The notes beneath the pieces were generated by a model. That model had not been told where the DNA came from and did no database searches. It saw nothing but the letters and a program-made list of their open reading frames with translations. Shown here piece by piece: positions 46,748 to 55,323 of a stretch of DNA of 64,000 nucleotides. Each line of letters begins with the position of its first letter. The first letter of the stretch is position 1. Both the position numbers and the translations under genes were made by a program. Source of the stretch: an uncultured Flavobacteriaceae bacterium (lineage in GTDB: Bacteria; Bacteroidota; Bacteroidia; Flavobacteriales; Flavobacteriaceae); the NCBI GenBank assembly GCA_947503105.1, contig CANNCM010000003.1, positions 186,001-250,000 on the forward strand, written 5' to 3'.

Positions 46748-47083
46748 ATGAGTAAAACCTATTACGATCCCGCAGATTTAAAAAAATTTGGAAAAATAAC
46801 AGAATGGAACGAAGAACTTGGAACAAAGTTTTTTGACTATTATGGAAAGGTCTTTGAAGACGGTGCGTTATCGGCGAGAGAAAAATCGCTAATCGCTTTG
46901 GCCGTAGCCCATGTCGTTAAGTGTCCCTATTGTATAGATGCCTATACCAAAGATGGGTTGGAGCGCGGCATCACCAAAGAAGAAATGATGGAAGCCGTAC
47001 ACGCAGGAGCTGCCATCGAAAGTGGCGCAACTCTTGTACATGTGGTTCAAATGATGAAAAAATATGATAAACTTTCAATGTAA
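46748..47083 (+). CDS. AhpD-like protein of the arsenosugar cluster
   Basis: 111 residues, carboxymuconolactone decarboxylase/AhpD fold. The redox CxxC is at Cys59 and Cys62 (VKCPYCIDAY), preceded by EKSLIALAVAHV and followed by the helix GITKEEMMEAVHAGAAIESG. It matches the small peroxidase-like proteins that consistently accompany ArsS in arsenosugar clusters. A thiol-redox role toward an arsenical intermediate is inference. The arsS start lies 2 bp after its stop. Confidence 0.88.
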   Translation: MSKTYYDPADLKKFGKITEWNEELGTKFFDYYGKVFEDGALSAREKSLIALAVAHVVKCPYCIDAYTKDGLERGITKEEMMEAVHAGAAIESGATLVHVVQMMKKYDKLSM

Positions 47084-47085
47084 GG

Positions 47086-48141
47086 ATGCTGAAAAAATCG
47101 TTAAAACAACGCCAAAACCCTTTGTCTTCTTCTAAACATCAATTGAATGTTTTGGCTAATGGTATTTTTAAAAATGGAGAATTACCCTCTTTTAAAACGA
47201 ATCTAGAAAAGAACAATCTCTTTCCATTAAAGCCAAACCCCATTGAAATTTTACAAATCAATTTGGGGTATATGTGCAATCAAGTGTGTGCCCATTGTCA
47301 TGTTGATGCTGGGCCAGACCGCAAAGAAATCATGACAAAAAAAACCATGCAGCACTGCTTGGATGCAGTAAAAAAATCAAATATTCACACTTTAGATTTA
47401 ACTGGAGGAGCACCAGAAATGAATCCGAATTTTAGATGGTTTGTAGAGGAAGCTCATAAAATTGGGGTTCAAGATTTTATTGTTCGATCTAATTTGACCA
47501 TCATTATGGCCAATAAAAAATACCATGATCTACCAGAGTTTTTTAAAAACCATAATATTCATGTTATTTCTTCTATGCCGCATTGGACCAAAGGCAAAAC
47601 CGACAAACAACGGGGGGACGGCGTGTTTAATTTGTCTATTGAAGCGTTGAAAAAATTAAACAAAATTGGCTATGGCTTAAAAAACTCTAATTTAAAATTA
47701 GATTTGGTTTATAATCCCTCTGGTGCATTTTTACCTACAAATCAAAACAGCTTAGAATTAGACTTTAAAAAGGCACTTTATGATGATTTTGGAATTGAAT
47801 TTCACAATCTTTTTGCCATTACAAATTTACCGATCAGCAGGTTTTTAGATTACCTTCTTGCTTCAGAAAATTATGAAGACTATATGTACGCATTGGTAGA
47901 GGCCTTCAATCCAAAAGCAGTAGAAAATGTCATGTGCAAAAACACCATTTCTGTGGGTTGGGACGGGCATTTGTATGACTGTGATTTTAATCAAATGCTA
48001 AATTTAAAACTTAAAGGGCCTGCCGCACACATTAAAGATTTTGATGAAGTCCTTTTAAAAGAACGATCAATCCAAATCTCACAACACTGCTATGGATGTA
48101 CCGCTGGAGCTGGAAGCAGTTGTCAAGGAAGTGTGGTGTAA
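47086..48141 (+). CDS. arsS: Arsenosugar biosynthesis radical SAM protein ArsS
   Basis: 351 residues. The radical SAM cluster motif CxxxCxxC is at Cys64, Cys68 and Cys71 (MCNQVCAHCHVDAGPDR). LDLTGGAPEMNP follows as the SAM-binding segment. A C-terminal Cys-rich region (VMCKNTISVGWDGHLYDCDFNQ and CYGCTAGAGSSCQGS) suits an auxiliary Fe-S site. ArsS joins the 5'-deoxyadenosyl group of SAM to a dimethylated arsenical, making the first arsenosugar precursor. No arsM methyltransferase is nearby, so the methylated substrate must come from elsewhere. Confidence 0.93.
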   Translation: MLKKSLKQRQNPLSSSKHQLNVLANGIFKNGELPSFKTNLEKNNLFPLKPNPIEILQINLGYMCNQVCAHCHVDAGPDRKEIMTKKTMQHCLDAVKKSNIHTLDLTGGAPEMNPNFRWFVEEAHKIGVQDFIVRSNLTIIMANKKYHDLPEFFKNHNIHVISSMPHWTKGKTDKQRGDGVFNLSIEALKKLNKIGYGLKNSNLKLDLVYNPSGAFLPTNQNSLELDFKKALYDDFGIEFHNLFAITNLPISRFLDYLLASENYEDYMYALVEAFNPKAVENVMCKNTISVGWDGHLYDCDFNQMLNLKLKGPAAHIKDFDEVLLKERSIQISQHCYGCTAGAGSSCQGSVV

Positions 48142-48149
48142 ATTCAAAA

Positions 48150-48773
48150 ATGAAAAAGTGTATGAGAAATCACCTAGTCATGATATTTGTTCGAAATCCA
48201 GAATTAGGCCGTGTCAAAACACGTTTAGCCAAAAGCATTGGAGATCAAGCGGCATTAGAAATCTATAACATCCTCTGCAAACATACCGCCAAAATAATAA
48301 GTGAAATAGATGCAGATAAACTTGTTTTTTATTCAGAAGATATTCAAGAGAATGATATTTGGGCAGAACTTGATTGTCAAAAACAGATACAAACTAAAGG
48401 CGATTTAGGTCAAAGAATGCAACAGGCCTTTAGTTATGCTTTTTCTTTGGATTACAAAAAAGTCATCATTATCGGAAGCGATATTTTTAGCTTGCGCTCA
48501 AAGCATATTAAATCAGCTTTTAAGCAATTAGAAACTAGTGATGTCGTTATTGGTCCAGCACACGATGGGGGCTATTATTTGTTGGGGTTAAATTTTAATA
48601 TCCCCAATATTTTCAAACACAAACAATGGGGCACTTCTTCAGTTCTACAGGATACAGTATCCGATTTAAAAAAATATAATGTTAACTTGCTTGAATCTTT
48701 GAACGACATTGACACTTATGACGATCTAAAAAATGAACCTCAACTCTTAAAACAACTCAATATTCATGATTAA
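48150..48773 (+). CDS. TIGR04282-type arsenosugar glycosyl/nucleotidyltransferase (DUF2064)
   Basis: About 207 residues from the ATG at 48150. An upstream in-frame start at 48096 would overlap arsS by 46 bp and adds residues that are just the frame-shifted arsS end. The GT-A-like core has MIFVRNPELGRVKTRLAKSIGDQAALEIY, then IIIGSDIFSL and GPAHDGGYYLLGL. These are family hallmarks of the transferase found beside ArsS. Its exact donor is not known. Its last 8 bp overlap the purine-nucleoside phosphorylase start. Confidence 0.88.
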   Translation: MKKCMRNHLVMIFVRNPELGRVKTRLAKSIGDQAALEIYNILCKHTAKIISEIDADKLVFYSEDIQENDIWAELDCQKQIQTKGDLGQRMQQAFSYAFSLDYKKVIIIGSDIFSLRSKHIKSAFKQLETSDVVIGPAHDGGYYLLGLNFNIPNIFKHKQWGTSSVLQDTVSDLKKYNVNLLESLNDIDTYDDLKNEPQLLKQLNIHD

Positions 48774-49578
48774 ACTCATCAACGAAACCGTAAATTATCT
48801 AAAAGAAAAAGGATTTGAATCGCCAGAAATCGGCATCATATTAGGAACAGGGCTTGGACAACTCATCCATGAAATTGAGATCATTAGCGAGGTGAGCTAC
48901 AATCATATTCCAAATTTTCCTACGGCAACCATAGAATTTCATAAAGGAAAACTCATTTATGGAAAAATTGAAGGCAAAAAAGTGATGGTTATGCAAGGGC
49001 GTTTTCATTTGTATGAAGGGTATTCTTTGCAAGATGTAACCTATCCTGTACGAATTATGGGCGCTTTGGGTGTTACAACATTGTTAGTTTCAAATGCATC
49101 TGGTGCTATCAACTTGAAATTCAAAAAAAGTGAACTGATGCTCATTGAAGACCATATCAATTTACAAGGAGGCTCGCCTCTTGCATTTAAAGGTGTTGAG
49201 CTTCTTGGTGAGCGTTTTGCAGATATGAGTGCTCCCTATGATACCCATATGAACACACTTTTAAAGTCTATCGCAAGGACAAAAAATATAACACTTCATA
49301 GTGGGGTTTATAGTAGTGTATATGGTCCTCAACTCGAGACTCGAGCAGAATATAGAATGCTAAAACTCATTGGAACAGATGCCGTAGGCATGAGTACAGT
49401 TCCAGAGGTAATAGTGGCCAATCATCTTGGTATAAAAGTAGCAGCTATCTCTGTGATTACAGATGAATGTGACGCCGACAATCTTAGGCCTGTTGATATA
49501 CAAGATATTATGAATATGGCTGCCATTGCAGAACCAAAGATGATTATTTTGTTTAAAGCACTTATTGGGCAATTATAA
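48766..49578 (+). CDS. Purine-nucleoside phosphorylase
   Basis: 270 residues, trimeric PNP family. GIILGTGLGQL near residue 24, the phosphate-site MQGRFHLYEGYSLQDVTYPVR, and YGPQLETRAEYRMLKLIGTDAVGMSTVPEV are intact. It cleaves purine nucleosides with phosphate. In this operon it may remove adenine from the deoxyadenosyl-arsenical made by ArsS, giving an arsenic-bearing ribose-1-phosphate for the transferase. This is a pathway inference. It overlaps the upstream gene by 8 bp. Confidence 0.93.
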   Translation: MIKLINETVNYLKEKGFESPEIGIILGTGLGQLIHEIEIISEVSYNHIPNFPTATIEFHKGKLIYGKIEGKKVMVMQGRFHLYEGYSLQDVTYPVRIMGALGVTTLLVSNASGAINLKFKKSELMLIEDHINLQGGSPLAFKGVELLGERFADMSAPYDTHMNTLLKSIARTKNITLHSGVYSSVYGPQLETRAEYRMLKLIGTDAVGMSTVPEVIVANHLGIKVAAISVITDECDADNLRPVDIQDIMNMAAIAEPKMIILFKALIGQL

Positions 49579-49613
49579 AAAATCTCAACTAGAATTTATT
49601 TGATCAAATTGAG

Positions 49614-49621
49614 TAAATTTG
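49614..49621 (+). promoter_or_regulatory. -7 element before the MerT-like gene
   Basis: TAAATTTG matches TAnnTTTG and lies 16 bp before the ATG at 49638. The second half of the cluster may thus have its own promoter; no -33 box at the right spacing. Confidence 0.4.
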
Positions 49622-49637
49622 TGAAAAATCTAATTCC

Positions 49638-50063
49638 ATGGCCCAAGATAAAAATCCCAATCTTATAAAGTGGGGTATCAAATATGCTCTGAGTGCTTCT
49701 ATTGCTGGCATCATGTGCTGTGTTGCTCCTGCCATTTTGTTTATGTTTGGACTCATGGGTGGAGTTTATGCGATTTCATTCGCTGATTTTTTTTACGACA
49801 AAGATGGAAGTACAGGCACAGGCGCTTGGATCCTCAGAATTATTGCCATATGTATTGGCGCCTATGGCATCTATAGCTTTCGCAAAAGACAAAATCAATG
49901 CTCTATAGACCCTAAGCGGAAGAAAAAGAATTTACTGTTACTTATTTTTATAATTGTTGTTTTGGGAATTGGTCTTTTTTTAAGTCTAGAAAAATGGTCT
50001 TCATGGTATTTTGACGAATATATTGTTCCCGCACAACAAAAAGAATTAAACATAAAGAAATAA
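49638..50063 (+). CDS. Small MerT-like membrane protein with Cys-Cys pair
   Basis: 141 residues with three membrane helices. Helix 1 (about 17-47) contains Cys27-Cys28 followed two residues later by Pro31 (MCCVAPAILFMFGLMGG). This is the arrangement of the metal-binding pair in MerT mercury importers. Helix 2 (about 64-80) is followed by a basic loop with a further Cys88 (FRKRQNQC), where MerT also carries cysteines. Helix 3 is at about 99-115. No MerP-like partner is seen. The setting, between an arsenosugar PNP and glycosyltransferases, suggests handling of a thiophilic arsenical at the membrane. I did not identify a named family. Confidence 0.7.
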   Translation: MAQDKNPNLIKWGIKYALSASIAGIMCCVAPAILFMFGLMGGVYAISFADFFYDKDGSTGTGAWILRIIAICIGAYGIYSFRKRQNQCSIDPKRKKKNLLLLIFIIVVLGIGLFLSLEKWSSWYFDEYIVPAQQKELNIKK

Positions 50064-50069
50064 ATTCTT

Positions 50070-50762
50070 TTGAAACCAATCATTAAAGTCATCATTCCAG
50101 CACACAACGAAGCTGATGCCATTACAAAAGTAATTCATGACATTCCTGACTCTGTTGAAGAAATCATTGTGGTGGATAATGCTTCTACAGATTCCACTTC
50201 GAAAAATGCAAAAAATGCTGGAGCAACGGTGCTTTTTGAGCCCAAAAAAGGGTATGGACATGCTTGCCTGAAAGGGATAGACTATATTGAAAATCAAAAA
50301 GAAACAACAGAAATTGTTGTGTTCTTAGATGGAGATTATAGCGACTATCCAGAAGAGTTAGAAAAGCTTGTAGCCCCAATTATAGACAATAATGTAGATT
50401 TTGTGTTGGGTACCAGAGCGCGCGCTCTTAGGGAGAAAGGCGCAATGCAACCCCAGCAAATTTTTGGAAATTGGCTAGCAACAACTTTAATGACATTATT
50501 TTTCAAATCAAAATTTACAGATCTGGGACCCTTTAGGGCTATCAAATATCCTGTTTTAAAAGCTTTAATGATGGAAGACAAAACCTATGGGTGGACTGTT
50601 GAGATGCAATTGAAAATTTTAAAAAAAGAGTTTACTTATTTAGAGGTTCCTGTCAATTATCGCAATAGAATTGGGGTCTCAAAGGTGTCTGGTACATTAA
50701 AAGGTAGTATATTTGCAGGAATCAAAATCTTGACTTGGATATTCAAATACAGTTTTAAATAA
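50070..50762 (+). CDS. Family 2 glycosyltransferase, dolichyl-phosphate-mannose synthase-like
   Basis: 230 residues starting with TTG at 50070 (KPIIKVIIPAHNEADAI); no usable ATG lies before the domain. GT-A motifs IIVVDNASTDSTS, FLDGDYSDYP (DxD-type) and the LGTRAR/DLGPFRAIK segments resemble DPM1-like enzymes that glycosylate polyprenyl phosphate. It has no strong membrane helix except near the C-terminus (GSIFAGIKILTWIFKY). It lies 6 bp after the MerT-like gene, and its stop overlaps the next ATG by one base. Confidence 0.87.
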   Translation: MKPIIKVIIPAHNEADAITKVIHDIPDSVEEIIVVDNASTDSTSKNAKNAGATVLFEPKKGYGHACLKGIDYIENQKETTEIVVFLDGDYSDYPEELEKLVAPIIDNNVDFVLGTRARALREKGAMQPQQIFGNWLATTLMTLFFKSKFTDLGPFRAIKYPVLKALMMEDKTYGWTVEMQLKILKKEFTYLEVPVNYRNRIGVSKVSGTLKGSIFAGIKILTWIFKYSFK

Positions 50763-52252
50763 TGCTCTTAGAGACCATCATTATTGTCATATATTCCACT
50801 GCACTCATTCTTATTTTCATGTATGCATTGGCGCAATTGAATCTGCTGTTTAATTATTTGAGTGCGAATAAGTCCAATAAAACCGATGATAAATTTGATT
50901 TTTCAGACGAAAATCAAATTCCTTTTGTTACCATTCAGCTGCCTGTATATAATGAATTATATGTTATGGAGCGATTGCTCAATAATATTGTCAAGCTGGA
51001 CTACCCTAGTCATAAACTAGAAATTCAAGTCTTGGACGATTCTACTGATGAGTCTATAGAATCTACTGCAAAACACATTAAACTACTACAAGATAAAGGG
51101 TTTGATATTCAGCATATTAGAAGAGAAAATCGTGAAGGATTTAAAGCAGGTGCCCTCAAAGAAGGCCTGACCATAGCAAAAGGGGAATTTATTGCCATTT
51201 TTGATGCCGATTTTCTTCCAAAATCAGACTGGCTGAGGCGTACAATTCCCTATTTCATAAATGAAAAAATTGGGGTGGTACAAACCCGTTGGGGACATAT
51301 CAACAGAGAATACTCCATTCTGACAAGAATACAAGCCTTTGCACTCGATGCGCATTTTACTTTGGAACAAGTGGGAAGAAATGCAAAAGGTCATTTCATT
51401 AATTTCAACGGAACTGCTGGAATATGGCGCAAAACATGCATTATTGACGCTGGAAATTGGGAAGGCGACACACTCACCGAAGATTTAGATTTAAGCTATC
51501 GTGCCCAACTGAAAAACTGGGAATTCAAATATTTAGAAGACGTTGAAACACCTGCAGAGCTTCCTGTTGTTATTAGTGCAGCGCGCTCACAACAGTTTCG
51601 CTGGAATAAAGGGGGTGCAGAAAATTTTAGAAAAATGATTGGACGGGTGTTTTCGAGCAAGAACCTCTCATTCAAAACGAAAATACATGGCATGTTACAC
51701 TTGCTCAATAGCACCATGTTCTTGAATGTTCTTATTGTTGCGATTTTGAGCATCCCAATGCTCTATATCAAAAATGAATATGCACACCTTAAAGTTTATT
51801 TTTATGTGATGAGCTTTTTTGTCATCAGTACCCTTATATTTTTTGTGTGCTATTGGTTCATGTACAAAAAAACTTATGGCTCTAGTCTGAAAAGTTTTGT
51901 CCAATACATTGTTTTATTTTTTACGTTTTTCTCTATTGCGATGGGCTTTTCTCTACACAATTCTATTGCTGTCATTGAAGGTCATATTGGAAAGCGAAGT
52001 GAATTTGTAAGAACCCCAAAATTCAATATCAATTCTATCTCGGACAGCTGGAAAAACAATAAATATTTACGCAAAAAACCATCTTTAAATGTCATCCTTG
52101 AAGGGTTGTTGATGATTTATTTTGCTTTTGGAATGTATAGTGCCTTCATTGTTGGCGATCAGGGTGGCGATTTTGGATTGTTTCCATTTCATTTGATGTT
52201 ATTTATTGGATTCGGTTTTGTGTTCTACAATTCCATCAAATCCAAAATCTAA
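50762..52252 (+). CDS. Membrane-bound processive-type family 2 glycosyltransferase
   Basis: 496 residues, cellulose/glucomannan-synthase-like. One N-terminal helix (TIIIVIYSTALILIFMYAL) precedes the GT-A domain with VLDDSTDES, IFDADF, TLTEDLDLSYR and QQFRWNKGG. Together these give the D, DxD, TED, QxxRW set of inverting membrane glycosyltransferases. The C-terminal part has about four more helices. It acts at the inner membrane on UDP- or GDP-sugars; product unknown. It starts in a one-base overlap with the previous gene (TAATG). Confidence 0.9.
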   Translation: MLLETIIIVIYSTALILIFMYALAQLNLLFNYLSANKSNKTDDKFDFSDENQIPFVTIQLPVYNELYVMERLLNNIVKLDYPSHKLEIQVLDDSTDESIESTAKHIKLLQDKGFDIQHIRRENREGFKAGALKEGLTIAKGEFIAIFDADFLPKSDWLRRTIPYFINEKIGVVQTRWGHINREYSILTRIQAFALDAHFTLEQVGRNAKGHFINFNGTAGIWRKTCIIDAGNWEGDTLTEDLDLSYRAQLKNWEFKYLEDVETPAELPVVISAARSQQFRWNKGGAENFRKMIGRVFSSKNLSFKTKIHGMLHLLNSTMFLNVLIVAILSIPMLYIKNEYAHLKVYFYVMSFFVISTLIFFVCYWFMYKKTYGSSLKSFVQYIVLFFTFFSIAMGFSLHNSIAVIEGHIGKRSEFVRTPKFNINSISDSWKNNKYLRKKPSLNVILEGLLMIYFAFGMYSAFIVGDQGGDFGLFPFHLMLFIGFGFVFYNSIKSKI

Positions 52253-52258
52253 ATTATC

Positions 52259-53605
52259 TTGGCCATGATGTCAAGACAAATCTGCACAAATACACTCACT
52301 TTTCTGTTTTGGAGTTTGATTTCCGTTGCTGTTTATTTCTATTTTTCTTATGCCTTAGAGCGACACGAGCATTTAAATCTTGGCGCAAGTATTACTCTAC
52401 TTTTTATGGGGTATTATTATATTTTAAAAACACCCATCAAACATGGTTTTATCGTTACTCTGGGTATTGTTTTTAGATTGATTTTTTTATTTAGTATTCC
52501 AAATTTGTCTCAAGATTTTTACCGTTTTATATGGGATGGACGGCTACTTCTCAATGGTCTAAGTCCATATTTATTTACTCCAAATGAACTCATAAACACA
52601 CATCATGCTTTATTTGCACAAATGCAACTCCTACACGACGGTATGGGTGCTCTCAGTGCTCAACATTTTTCCAATTATCCTCCTATGCACCAGCTGCCCT
52701 TTGTCATTGCGGCATTGATTTGTAAAAATTCCATTCTGGGCAGTGTTGTCGTAATTAGAATAATCATCATTTTAGCAGATATTGGAATTTTAATGTATGG
52801 AAGAAAATTATTAGGATTTCTTAAAATACCTAAACAACATATTTTTTTCTATTTTCTGAATCCATTAGTAATTATAGAGCTCTCAGGAAACCTTCACTTT
52901 GAAGCCCTAATGCTTTTCTTTTTGACAATAGCCCTCTATTTTTTATATAAACAAAAACAAATACATTCAGCTATTTTTTTGGGATTTTCGATTCTCACAA
53001 AACTGTTGCCTGTACTGGTGTTGCCGCTATTGATACCACGACTTAAATTCAAAAAAACCACCCTATATTTTACTTTAGTAGGACTCTGTATGGTTGTATT
53101 GAGCAGCCCTTTTTTTGAACTTCAATTTTTGAAAAATTATAGCGATACTGTTGGGCTATGGTTTACAAATTTTGAATTTAATTCGAGTTTTTACTCTATT
53201 GGAAAGCCCTTAATGTCAATGCTATTTAAAATTCGTCTTATAGAGTACATGCCTTTTATTGTTCCCATTTTTGTTGTGTTTGTGGTCTTGTATTTTATGC
53301 GGAGAAAAACAATCGATACAAAAACAATAGCTCAGTCCTTCTTTTGGATCTTAACGCTATATTTTCTTGTCTCTACAACCGTTCATCCTTGGTATCTTGC
53401 CACATTGGTTTTTTTGAGTTGTTTCACTCGATACAAATTTGCATTGGTGTGGAGTGCCACTGTATTTTTAAGCTATTTTGGCTACCAACAAAATGGTGTT
53501 GATGACAATACATTTTGGAAATTAATTGAATATTTTTCTGTTGGAATGTACTTGTTATTTGAAGGTCTTAAAAATCAAAAAACTAAAGCATCATCATCAA
53601 GCTGA
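52259..53605 (+). CDS. GT-C-type polytopic glycosyltransferase (mannosyltransferase-like)
   Basis: 448 residues with about 11 membrane helices. DFYRFIWDGRLLLNGLSPYLF in the first periplasmic loop is the acidic motif of polyprenyl-phosphate-sugar-dependent GT-C enzymes. FYFLNPLVIIELSGNLHFEALMLFF is another family signature. It would use the polyprenyl-phosphate sugar that a DPM1-like enzyme such as the gene two positions upstream makes. It is the last gene of the plus-strand cluster, and its 3' end overlaps the convergent pseudouridine synthase-like gene by 23 bp. Confidence 0.82.
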   Translation: MAMMSRQICTNTLTFLFWSLISVAVYFYFSYALERHEHLNLGASITLLFMGYYYILKTPIKHGFIVTLGIVFRLIFLFSIPNLSQDFYRFIWDGRLLLNGLSPYLFTPNELINTHHALFAQMQLLHDGMGALSAQHFSNYPPMHQLPFVIAALICKNSILGSVVVIRIIIILADIGILMYGRKLLGFLKIPKQHIFFYFLNPLVIIELSGNLHFEALMLFFLTIALYFLYKQKQIHSAIFLGFSILTKLLPVLVLPLLIPRLKFKKTTLYFTLVGLCMVVLSSPFFELQFLKNYSDTVGLWFTNFEFNSSFYSIGKPLMSMLFKIRLIEYMPFIVPIFVVFVVLYFMRRKTIDTKTIAQSFFWILTLYFLVSTTVHPWYLATLVFLSCFTRYKFALVWSATVFLSYFGYQQNGVDDNTFWKLIEYFSVGMYLLFEGLKNQKTKASSSS

Positions 53606-54359
53606 GTTCGTGCTCAGAAAGATGTTTCCAGTGTCCTCTGGGTAAGTCTTTTTTGGTGAGTGGGCCAATTGAAACACAATCCAATTTTTCAATTTCATAA
53701 TTAAAATGTGTAAAAATTGTTCGCAATAGCGTGTTTCCTGTGTTTTTTATTTTGATGCCAACTTCGTTTTTCTTTGCGCCTTCAACATAGCTAATTGCTT
53801 CAACTTTTAAGAGTTTTCCCTTATGCTTGAAACCCTCTTGAATTTGTTTTAGATGTTCAAATTTTAATGCTTTATCGAGTTCTAAATGAAAAAGACGTTC
53901 GACTCCATGTTTTGAATTGGTGAATTTGGCATGCATTTTTTCATCATTTGTAAATAAAATCAACCCTAAAGAATTTCTTCCCAAACGTCCAATTGGACGA
54001 ATATTGGATGCCGATGCTTTGGCTACCAAATCCATTACTGTTCGGCCTTTACCCTCGCTTGTCGTTGTTGCAAATCCTTTGGGTTTATTGAGTAAAACAT
54101 ACGCTTTTTGCTCTGGATTGATTCGAGCACCATCAAAACGAACATCATCATCAGCTTTAACTTTATAGCCCATCTCTGTAACCACTTTTCCATTTACTGT
54201 TACATTCCCGATGCTGATAAACATATCGGCCTCTCGTCGAGAACAAACACCAGAATTAGATATGAATTTATTCAATCGAATTAAAGGAAGTTTATTATTT
54301 TCTTTTGACGATGAAGTGGGTTTCTTGATCATTTTTTTTTGACGGTTATTGGCTGGCAT
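53583..54359 (-). CDS. RsuA/RluF-family pseudouridine synthase-like protein, catalytic Asp absent
   Basis: 258 residues. A basic N-terminal tail is followed by an S4 RNA-binding domain at about 27-60 (IRLNKFISNSGVCSRREADMF). The pseudouridine synthase fold follows (YVLLNKPKGFATT). The catalytic motif, normally GRLDxxTxGLLLxTND, reads GRLGRNSLGLILFTND. Residue 127 is Gly in place of the catalytic Asp, and Thr is Ser. The DNA codon is clearly GGA. The protein may bind rRNA without modifying it, or be a degenerating paralogue. It converges with the GT-C gene. Confidence 0.85.
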   Translation of the reverse strand: MPANNRQKKMIKKPTSSSKENNKLPLIRLNKFISNSGVCSRREADMFISIGNVTVNGKVVTEMGYKVKADDDVRFDGARINPEQKAYVLLNKPKGFATTTSEGKGRTVMDLVAKASASNIRPIGRLGRNSLGLILFTNDEKMHAKFTNSKHGVERLFHLELDKALKFEHLKQIQEGFKHKGKLLKVEAISYVEGAKKNEVGIKIKNTGNTLLRTIFTHFNYEIEKLDCVSIGPLTKKDLPRGHWKHLSEHELSLMMML

Positions 54360-54411
54360 GACTAATTTTTGTCAAAGGTACTGTATATAATAGTAATTCA
54401 ACTTGCTCTAT

Positions 54412-55314
54412 CTAAAAAATCTTATTGAGAATTAAGGATGGTTTCAAAAGTGTAATACTCAAAACACCCAAGAATATCAAACCTTTTAGCATGATATGAA
54501 TAATATGATATTGTTTTTGTGAAGAAGTTCTCCAAATGATGATCAATGAAAGTGTCAAAATCAATATAGACCCTAAAAAGAAATAATCCATAAGTTCTAA
54601 ATCAAAATTAAACACTAAAAATAGAGAAATTATAATGTTTATAAGGGCTAAAACTGTAATCATCAATTTTGTAGAGCGCTCGCCATAGACCACGGGAACA
54701 GTCTGGTAATTCAACGTAAAATCGCCTTTTATATTTTCGAGATCTTTTACAAGCGCTCGCATTGCTAAAATGAGAAACAAATAAAATCCAAAAACAAAAA
54801 TCAGCTGATTATAGTTTTGATAATAAAGAAAAATTGCAAAAAATGGGGTGATGGATAGCAATGCTGATGTTAGGTTTCCAACGATTGGCATTTTTTTGAT
54901 TTTATGAGAATAAAACCAAATGGCAAAAATATAACACACAAAAAATAAAACCGCCCGAAACGAAATGGCACTAGCAGACAGCAATACCAAAAAATTTAAA
55001 ATAAAATAGAGTTTCAGCTTTGTTTGCTGACTTACCATTGTATCTAAAATAAATTTCTGGGGTCTATTGATTAAATCTTTCTCATGATCATAAAAATTAT
55101 TGATGATATACCCCGAAGCCACGGCTCCAATTGTTGCCAAAATAATTGCAAACAAATAGGGATCAAGAAGGACTTCAAGCACAGCAGAATTTGGTGATAA
55201 AATAAAAATAGAAGTCAAGTATTGTGCAAAAAGAATAAGCGCAATTGTATAGCCACGAACGACAGAAAATATACTTAGCATTTTTAGCAAAGTATGTTTC
55301 TTATGAAAATTCAT
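54412..55314 (-). CDS. UbiA prenyltransferase (geranylgeranylglycerol-phosphate GGTase-like)
   Basis: 300 residues with about eight helices. The first Asp motif NNFYDHEKDLINRP (NxxxDxxxD) and the second region KDLENIKGDFTLNYQTVPVVYG are both present, so it looks catalytic. Bacteroidota members of this kind are usually annotated as geranylgeranylglycerol-phosphate geranylgeranyltransferase. The actual acceptor is not proved. It follows mevalonate kinase by 9 bp, so the operon links isoprenoid supply to a prenylated product. Confidence 0.85.
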   Translation of the reverse strand: MNFHKKHTLLKMLSIFSVVRGYTIALILFAQYLTSIFILSPNSAVLEVLLDPYLFAIILATIGAVASGYIINNFYDHEKDLINRPQKFILDTMVSQQTKLKLYFILNFLVLLSASAISFRAVLFFVCYIFAIWFYSHKIKKMPIVGNLTSALLSITPFFAIFLYYQNYNQLIFVFGFYLFLILAMRALVKDLENIKGDFTLNYQTVPVVYGERSTKLMITVLALINIIISLFLVFNFDLELMDYFFLGSILILTLSLIIIWRTSSQKQYHIIHIMLKGLIFLGVLSITLLKPSLILNKIF

Positions 55315-55323
55315 TTGTGTTTT

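Noticed and set aside
48096-48149. Longer start of the TIGR04282 transferase
   Set aside because: It would overlap arsS by 46 bp and add only out-of-frame arsS sequence; the ATG at 48150 fits the family start.
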